This document shows, piece after piece, positions 31,255-35,649 of a stretch of DNA of 35,649 nucleotides. A program made the position numbers and the translations under genes. The notes below the pieces were generated by a model. The model did no database searches and had not been told where the DNA came from. It saw only the letters and a list, made by a program, of their open reading frames with translations. The stretch's first letter is position 1. Every line of letters starts with the position of its first letter. This stretch comes from Chloroflexota bacterium (lineage in GTDB: Bacteria > Chloroflexota > Dehalococcoidia > Lucifugimonadales > UBA3495), in assembly GCA_002721995.1 (NCBI GenBank), contig PBMF01000008.1:1-35649 (forward strand), in the 5' to 3' direction.

Positions 31255-32439
31255 CTATCCCCTCCGAATGATTACGGCGGCACTCAGTTGGGCAACGCTG
31301 CTACATGAAAGCACTCTGTTGATCGTCTTGTTGGGCGGCTGAGCAGTGGAGTCGCCCCGGATCAGCCGCACTGCTTCCTGGGTATGGGTGAGCCCATGGA
31401 TATAGGCCTCGGAGTGGTTGCCGCCATGGGTATTGACGGGCAAAGTCCCATCGAACCTGATGTTTTTACCGCCTTCCACAAAATCCTTACCCTCACCGAA
31501 GGGTACGAAGCCATAGGCCTCCAGATTGAGCAGACAGAAGGGGGTGAAGTGGTCATAGAACATCATGGCGTCTATGTCAGAGGGACCAAGCCTTGATCTG
31601 GCCCAAAGGTCTCGAGCTGTATTCGTTGATTCGGCCACTGAAATGTCTGGCCGATAGATAACGCCCTCGTTCTGAGGGCCGGATCCTTGTGCCGCTGCTT
31701 CCACCAGAGTCAGGGTATCGGCGTGCCGGAGGTCTTTGGCCCGGTCCGGCGATGTCATTACTATGGCGGCCGCGCCGTCGTTCTCCTGACAGATGTCCAG
31801 CAGATGCAGCGGGTCGACGACCATTCGAGAGTTCTGGTGGTCACTCAGGGTGATTGGGTCTCTGCGAAGGGCGCGGGGATTTCGAGAGGCATGCTCGCGC
31901 AACGTCACAGCCACCCACCCAAAATGCTCGCTCGTAGCCCCGTACATGTGCATGTAGCGACGAACAAACATGCTGAACTGGTGTGCGGGAGCCATGCTGC
32001 CAAAGGGCGCGGCAAAAGCCTGCTGACCGCCCGCGATTCGCTGAGGATTCCTGGCCTGCCCCAGCCTGAACTGGGAGCGGAGATTGGCGGCCCGGAAGCA
32101 GACGACATAATTGCAATAGCCAGCGGAGACCGCGGCCGCGGCGTGCCCCACCACCGCGTTGCCGGCGCCTCCGCCGTAAGAGACTGACTCCCAATGGCGA
32201 AGGTTCTCGATGCCCAGCGCTTGCACCACCATCGTTTCCTGGTTTGTGTCCATCTCGTAACGAATCAGGCCGTCGACCTGGTGGGGAGAGATTCCTGCGT
32301 CGTCGCAGGCTGCCTTGATTGCTTCACACGCGAGTTGGAGCTCGCTGCGCCCGGAATCGAATGAAAACTCGGTCTCGCCAATGCCAACGATGGCCGCCTT
32401 GTCCTTGATCTCGTTGATGTCCGCAGAGCTAGTCGTCAC
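31255..32439 (-). CDS. Thiolase-fold protein lacking the catalytic cysteine (Ltp2-like)
   Basis: A 394-residue lipid-transfer/thiolase-like protein. The N-terminal DKAAIVGIGETEFSFDSGRS and AGISPHQVDGLI are typical of the SCP2-thiolase branch. Where thiolases have Cys-Ala-(S/T)-Gly, this has SYGGGAGNAV at about 87-96, with no cysteine. At the C-terminus LPVNTHGGNHSEAYIHGLTH replaces the LKCFGHP segment. These replacements are those of Ltp2-type proteins, which act as retro-aldolases with a DUF35 partner rather than as thiolases. GTG start with AGGGAG upstream. The operon order is double CoA transferase, this gene, DUF35. An aldol cleavage role is inferred. Confidence 0.85.
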   Translation of the reverse strand: MTTSSADINEIKDKAAIVGIGETEFSFDSGRSELQLACEAIKAACDDAGISPHQVDGLIRYEMDTNQETMVVQALGIENLRHWESVSYGGGAGNAVVGHAAAAVSAGYCNYVVCFRAANLRSQFRLGQARNPQRIAGGQQAFAAPFGSMAPAHQFSMFVRRYMHMYGATSEHFGWVAVTLREHASRNPRALRRDPITLSDHQNSRMVVDPLHLLDICQENDGAAAIVMTSPDRAKDLRHADTLTLVEAAAQGSGPQNEGVIYRPDISVAESTNTARDLWARSRLGPSDIDAMMFYDHFTPFCLLNLEAYGFVPFGEGKDFVEGGKNIRFDGTLPVNTHGGNHSEAYIHGLTHTQEAVRLIRGDSTAQPPNKTINRVLSCSSVAQLSAAVIIRRG

Positions 32440-32452
32440 TGCTCGCCACTCC

Positions 32453-34882
32453 CTAAGCTTCTTCCCAGTCTATGATGCCCCGTTGTTTGTAGTCGTGAAT
32501 CTGCTCATCGGTATACCCCAATTCCCTCAACACCGGTCTCGTGTGTTCGCCTTTTAGGGGCGCGGTGCCCGCCTTGCCATCGGTTTCCGAGAATGAGACC
32601 ACTGGGGTGTATCGCCAGAACCCGCCATGGCGGGTGGCCTCCACCTGTTTCAGCAAGCCGTTCTCGCGCACGTGTTGGTCTTCGTTATAGAAATGGTACA
32701 TCCCCCGGTCCTCGGCCTTGACGCAGGCTACGTCGGATTCAGTCAGCAGCTTCTCCCAGTCCAGGGGCTCCCTGGAGGTGAACACTTGGGTTAACTCTTC
32801 AATGAGGGCGTCGTCGTGTTCCTCCCGCGCCATCCGAGTTGCGAACCGTGGATCCACCAGCAGGTCCTGCCGATCAATGGTTCGGCATAGGGCCTGCCAT
32901 TCCTCCTCGAAGGGGCAGGCGAGAAAGACCCAGCCGTTCTTTGCGCGGTACAACCGGTACAGAGCGTCAAGACCGTACCCGTCCTGGTCCGGGAGGCGTC
33001 GCGGAGGCTTTCCCTGGTGCCAGAAGAAGTCATTGGCATTTGCGTAGGCGTTGGCCGCAATCATGGTCGATTCAACGTATTGGGCCTTCCCGGTGCGCTC
33101 CCGGGCGTAGAGCCCAAGTATGAGTCCAACGGAGTTGACCATCGCGGTGGTGTGATCGGCAGTGCCGTCATTGGCCCGCTTGAGCTTCGTGGACACAGCG
33201 ACGATGTCATCGATTGTCATCGGCTGCTCCCGCGGCGGAAAGCCTTCGCGCCCCATCTGGGCCACGCCGCCGCCAGAAACGGCTCCGGCGATGGGAGCCA
33301 TGGACGGCCTGTGGGAGTATGGGCCGGTGGAGCCGTACCCTCCAGCGTAGAGGTACACCAGGTTTGGATTTATCTTGGTCAGTTGCTCGTAGCCGATGCC
33401 GGTACGCTCGGGAGCTCCGGGTCTCATGCTGTGAAGCAGCATGTCGGCCTTGGCTGCCAGTTTGTGCACTATCTCCTGTGCTTCGGGAGTCTTCAAGTTC
33501 AGGCAGACTCCCTCGGACCCTGCCATGGTCCGCTGCACGGATAGGCCTCCAATGCCTTGCCTGCCCCAATCACCGTCCGGGGCTTCGATGCGAATGATTC
33601 GGGCCCCCAACTCCGCCACCAACGCACAACCCAACGGCCCGTTGATCACAGTCCCCAAGTCCAACAGAGTGATGCCCTCCAGAGCAGGCTTGGGCATGGG
33701 TAAGAAGACGTCCTTGGCGGACGGTTTACCGCCGGATTTGAGTCGTTCTAGGACCTGTTCGGTATGCTGGCCGGGCTTTGGAGCGGGACCCATGGCCCTA
33801 CCGGGAGTCTCAGCCATGATTACCATGGGGCCAAGTTGACGCATCTCCCCCACCCCGGGATGATGCATGCTGCTCGAGTGGCCATTGTGCAACATTTGGG
33901 GATGGTCTAGCGCGGCTTCAGAAGTCATGTAGGGTTCTGCCGCTACATCGCTCGATTCCCCCGCGAACATGTCCATCCATTCTTCCAGGGTCTTTTCCTG
34001 GACCTTCTCCAGCATCATCTTTTCCAGGGATGCCACATGTTCTTCAGCCACGAATGGAGCTGTCTTGAACCGTGGGTCATCGTAAATGAAACCCAACTCC
34101 AGGGAATGAATCATGGACCGAAATAGCCGCTCCACAATGTTTCCCAATTGAATCCAACGCCCATCCTTTGTGCGCGCAGGCAGGTAACCGGTGGGGTTGG
34201 GACGGCCAATGCCTACCCTTGGGTCCGGCGGATAGGTCTCCGGGGCCTTGGCAATCATCTGGCCCTGAATCCAAGATATGTGGTCGTAGGTGGTGATGGT
34301 CTGTAGCATGCTGGTTTCAACCATCTGCCCCCGCCCGGTCTTCTCACGCAGGTACAAGGCGGTGGTGATACCCCGAATCAGGGCCGTCGCCGCCGAGTGG
34401 CAAACACCCTGTACCACCACATAGTTGGGTCCTTCCCTCGGGTTTTGCCCCGCAAACATCATCATCCTGCCGGTCTTGGCGGCGACCACGGCGTCATAAC
34501 CCTTGTAGTTGGAGTAGGGGCCCTCCGCGCCAAAGCCCGTCAGCGACGCGTAAACCAACTCTGGATGATCTGCGCTCAGACTGGCGTAATCGATACCCAG
34601 CCGGCGAGTCACTCCTGGTCGAAAGCTCTCAATCACGACATCAGAGATGCGCGCCAGCTTTTGGGCATTCTCACGCCCATGGGGGGTCTTCAGATCGAGA
34701 ATGACGCTCTTTTTGCCCCGGTTCCACTGGACTGCGCCGGGCGATTCCCTAAATTTGTCACCAGACGGGGAATCTACTTTGATCACTTCGGCCCCAAAGT
34801 CGGCCATCACCATGGTGGCAATACCTCCGGGCATACCTCTGGTGAAGTCGAGGACCGTGATCCCGTCGAAGACCTGCGCCAT
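32453..34882 (-). CDS. Fused double CaiB/BaiF family III CoA transferase
   Basis: An 809-residue protein with two complete family III CoA-transferase domains in tandem (about 1-380 and 400-800). Each begins with a TVLDF or TLLDLG strand and continues ADFGAEVIKVDSP or ELGARIIRIEAPDGD, then NRGKKSVILDLKTP or GVCLNLKTPEA, and FGAEGPYSN or YGSTGPYS. The position of the catalytic Asp (GQ-x-VD-x-S) is Glu in both: Glu189 (GQMVETSM) and Glu604 (QYVESTM). Family III enzymes move CoA between acids. ATG with GGGGGAG upstream. First gene of the operon with the Ltp2-like and DUF35 genes (gaps 13 and 4 bases), so probably activates the acid that the pair then cleaves. Confidence 0.9.
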   Translation of the reverse strand: MAQVFDGITVLDFTRGMPGGIATMVMADFGAEVIKVDSPSGDKFRESPGAVQWNRGKKSVILDLKTPHGRENAQKLARISDVVIESFRPGVTRRLGIDYASLSADHPELVYASLTGFGAEGPYSNYKGYDAVVAAKTGRMMMFAGQNPREGPNYVVVQGVCHSAATALIRGITTALYLREKTGRGQMVETSMLQTITTYDHISWIQGQMIAKAPETYPPDPRVGIGRPNPTGYLPARTKDGRWIQLGNIVERLFRSMIHSLELGFIYDDPRFKTAPFVAEEHVASLEKMMLEKVQEKTLEEWMDMFAGESSDVAAEPYMTSEAALDHPQMLHNGHSSSMHHPGVGEMRQLGPMVIMAETPGRAMGPAPKPGQHTEQVLERLKSGGKPSAKDVFLPMPKPALEGITLLDLGTVINGPLGCALVAELGARIIRIEAPDGDWGRQGIGGLSVQRTMAGSEGVCLNLKTPEAQEIVHKLAAKADMLLHSMRPGAPERTGIGYEQLTKINPNLVYLYAGGYGSTGPYSHRPSMAPIAGAVSGGGVAQMGREGFPPREQPMTIDDIVAVSTKLKRANDGTADHTTAMVNSVGLILGLYARERTGKAQYVESTMIAANAYANANDFFWHQGKPPRRLPDQDGYGLDALYRLYRAKNGWVFLACPFEEEWQALCRTIDRQDLLVDPRFATRMAREEHDDALIEELTQVFTSREPLDWEKLLTESDVACVKAEDRGMYHFYNEDQHVRENGLLKQVEATRHGGFWRYTPVVSFSETDGKAGTAPLKGEHTRPVLRELGYTDEQIHDYKQRGIIDWEEA

Positions 34883-34935
34883 TACTCCCCCCTGATACGG
34901 ATTCCAGACACTATGACATTAGGCTTGATGCGAAC

Positions 34936-34960
34936 ATTCTAATCCACAAAAGCATGCTTT
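34936..34960 (-). promoter_or_regulatory. Possible promoter with perfect palindrome, upstream of the CoA transferase operon
   Basis: On the minus strand TAGAAT (34941-34936) serves as a -10. The -35 is weak. The perfect 12-bp palindrome AAAGCATGCTTT (34949-34960) lies in the spacer and -35 region, where a repressor would block RNA polymerase. A separate 8-bp hairpin (GTGGTGGG/CCCACCAC, 34974-35010) lies further upstream. Confidence 0.45.
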
Positions 34961-35117
34961 GGGCATAAGACTTGTGGTGGGTGCCCTCGTAACCATGACC
35001 TTCCCACCACCAACCCGGGTTTCAGACCAAGTCCAACACTAGTCAGAATTTCCAGCGGTCCATTCAATTCGTAGACAGATGTTTGGTAATGACTAGGTAC
35101 TTGTTCGTCTTGAAATT

Positions 35118-35144
35118 AAAGAAGCCGCTATAACTAACGGCTTT
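35118..35144 (-). terminator. Likely tRNA-Val terminator
   Basis: On the minus strand, downstream of the tRNA, AAGCCG and CGGCTT (35143-35138 with 35127-35122) form a 6-bp stem with a 10-base loop, followed by CTTTAATTT. Confidence 0.5.
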
Positions 35145-35177
35145 CGAATCTGAGGTGCAGCTTTTTGGCGCCTGTAA

Positions 35178-35254
35178 TGGTGGGCGGTAGAGGACTCGAA
35201 CCTCTGACCCCCTGCGTGTAAAGCAGGTGCTCTAACCAACTGAGCTAACCACCC
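35178..35254 (-). tRNA. tRNA-Val (anticodon TAC)
   Basis: On the minus strand the cloverleaf has acceptor arms GGGTGGT and ACCGCCC (one G-T pair), a D arm with AGCTCAGTTGGTTAGAGC, an anticodon stem CCTGC/GCAGG around TTTACAC giving anticodon TAC (valine), and a T arm around TTCGAGT. The 3' CCA is encoded (complement of 35178-35180). Confidence 0.97.
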
Positions 35255-35272
35255 GATTATTTGCCTGATGAC

Positions 35273-35278
35273 AGTATA
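35273..35278 (-). promoter_or_regulatory. Possible -10 box of tRNA-Val
   Basis: TATACT on the minus strand lies 18 bases upstream of the tRNA 5' end. No matching -35 box was seen. Confidence 0.35.
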
Positions 35279-35416
35279 TAACTGTTTAGGAACTACATGG
35301 GCCTTTAGCTATGGCAGCCCAGCGCCAATAGTCATATACACAAATCACCAGGCGGACAGAAAGCCAGTCCCACCTGATACTGGGTGATGGCCCCTGGCCG
35401 CACGTCCACAAGGAGT

Positions 35417-35649
35417 CTAGATCGCATCGATGATGGCTTGCGCCAGCGCAATCAACGTATCAGCATCCTCGTCACTGATCTTCTTACCCCTTTGTGCCTC
35501 GACCTTATTTATGAATGCTTCCAGTTGATTGACGGCAGCTCCGTCGTCGCCTCTCTCAAGGGAACTAACTGCCGCATCCAATGAACTTGTCAAAGCGCCT
35601 AATGTCGGTAATAGCCGGATAGCCGGCTGGTTTATAGCTTGGCCTGCAT
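35417..35649 (-). CDS. C-terminal fragment of a larger protein, FIMAH-like tail (partial)
   Basis: A minus-strand frame runs open from the window edge to a TAG at 35417-35419, giving the last 76 residues of a protein whose start lies outside. The end, LEAFINKVEAQRGKKISDED followed by ADTLIALAQAIID, with an upstream LTSSLDAAVSSLERGDDGAA, is the helical pattern found at the C-terminus of many large secreted proteins (the FIMAH-type domain). It probably serves in surface attachment or sorting, but that is inference. The tRNA-Val gene lies 163 bases downstream. No clear terminator follows the stop. Confidence 0.75.
   Translation of the reverse strand, partial: AGQAINQPAIRLLPTLGALTSSLDAAVSSLERGDDGAAVNQLEAFINKVEAQRGKKISDEDADTLIALAQAIIDAI

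Noticed and set aside
1-35649. CRISPR array, insertion sequence, prophage or defence system
   Set aside because: No regularly spaced repeats, transposase, integrase, or nuclease/helicase defence genes were found in any frame.

Overview
The window is a GC-rich bacterial chromosome segment with densely packed genes and no insertion sequence, prophage or CRISPR array. The gene mix fits a Chloroflexota lineage of the Dehalococcoidia/SAR202 kind: an F420-type LLM oxidoreductase, a cytosolic reductive-dehalogenase-like protein, CaiB-type CoA transferases, DUF35 and thiolase-like proteins, and MinCDE with single-membrane lipoproteins. This taxonomic call is an inference from gene content; no rRNA or other marker is present. 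About half of the genes appear to start with TTG or GTG.

Region by region. (1) 1-4324: tRNA-Leu, an unknown protein, then the rpmH-rnpA-yidD-(beta-propeller lipoprotein)-yidC-jag cluster, driven by a near-consensus promoter. The yidC tail and the jag start share 107 bases in two frames. (2) 4325-9466: purine synthesis genes purF, purM and purH, then a family 2 glycosyltransferase. (3) 9467-15015: an SDR oxidoreductase, a strong bidirectional terminator, an unrecognised protein made of two copies of one domain, a very short lipoprotein, an LLM oxidoreductase, a gamma-carbonic-anhydrase-like protein, smpB and a carboxy-terminal protease. (4) 15016-20685: an HMG-CoA-synthase-like protein fused to a DUF35 domain, a thiolase, a sodium:neurotransmitter-symporter-family gene broken by one in-frame TGA, and a B12-binding/radical-SAM-like protein that lacks the iron-sulfur cysteines. 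(5) 20686-23030: the minCDE operon with a clear terminator. (6) 23031-29640: a catabolic-looking cassette (FAD oxidoreductase, amidohydrolase, MBL-fold hydrolase), then on the minus strand a DUF1326 protein, a reductive-dehalogenase-like protein and a bifunctional phosphoglucose/phosphomannose isomerase. (7) 29641-35649: an AT-rich gap before an XRE regulator, a three-gene minus-strand operon (double CoA transferase, Ltp2-like thiolase-fold protein, DUF35 protein), tRNA-Val, and the C-terminal end of a protein that runs off the window.

How the genes work together. The left third is housekeeping: ribosome and RNase P parts, membrane insertion, purines, trans-translation. The right half holds two separate thiolase-fold plus DUF35 systems. 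In both, residues essential in the textbook enzymes are replaced, which points to acyl-CoA chemistry other than classical HMG-CoA synthesis or thiolysis. The most unusual items are these altered-active-site proteins, the cysteine-less radical-SAM relative, the tandem-domain protein, the dual-coded yidC/jag overlap, and a dyad sitting on the predicted promoter of the dehalogenase-like gene.
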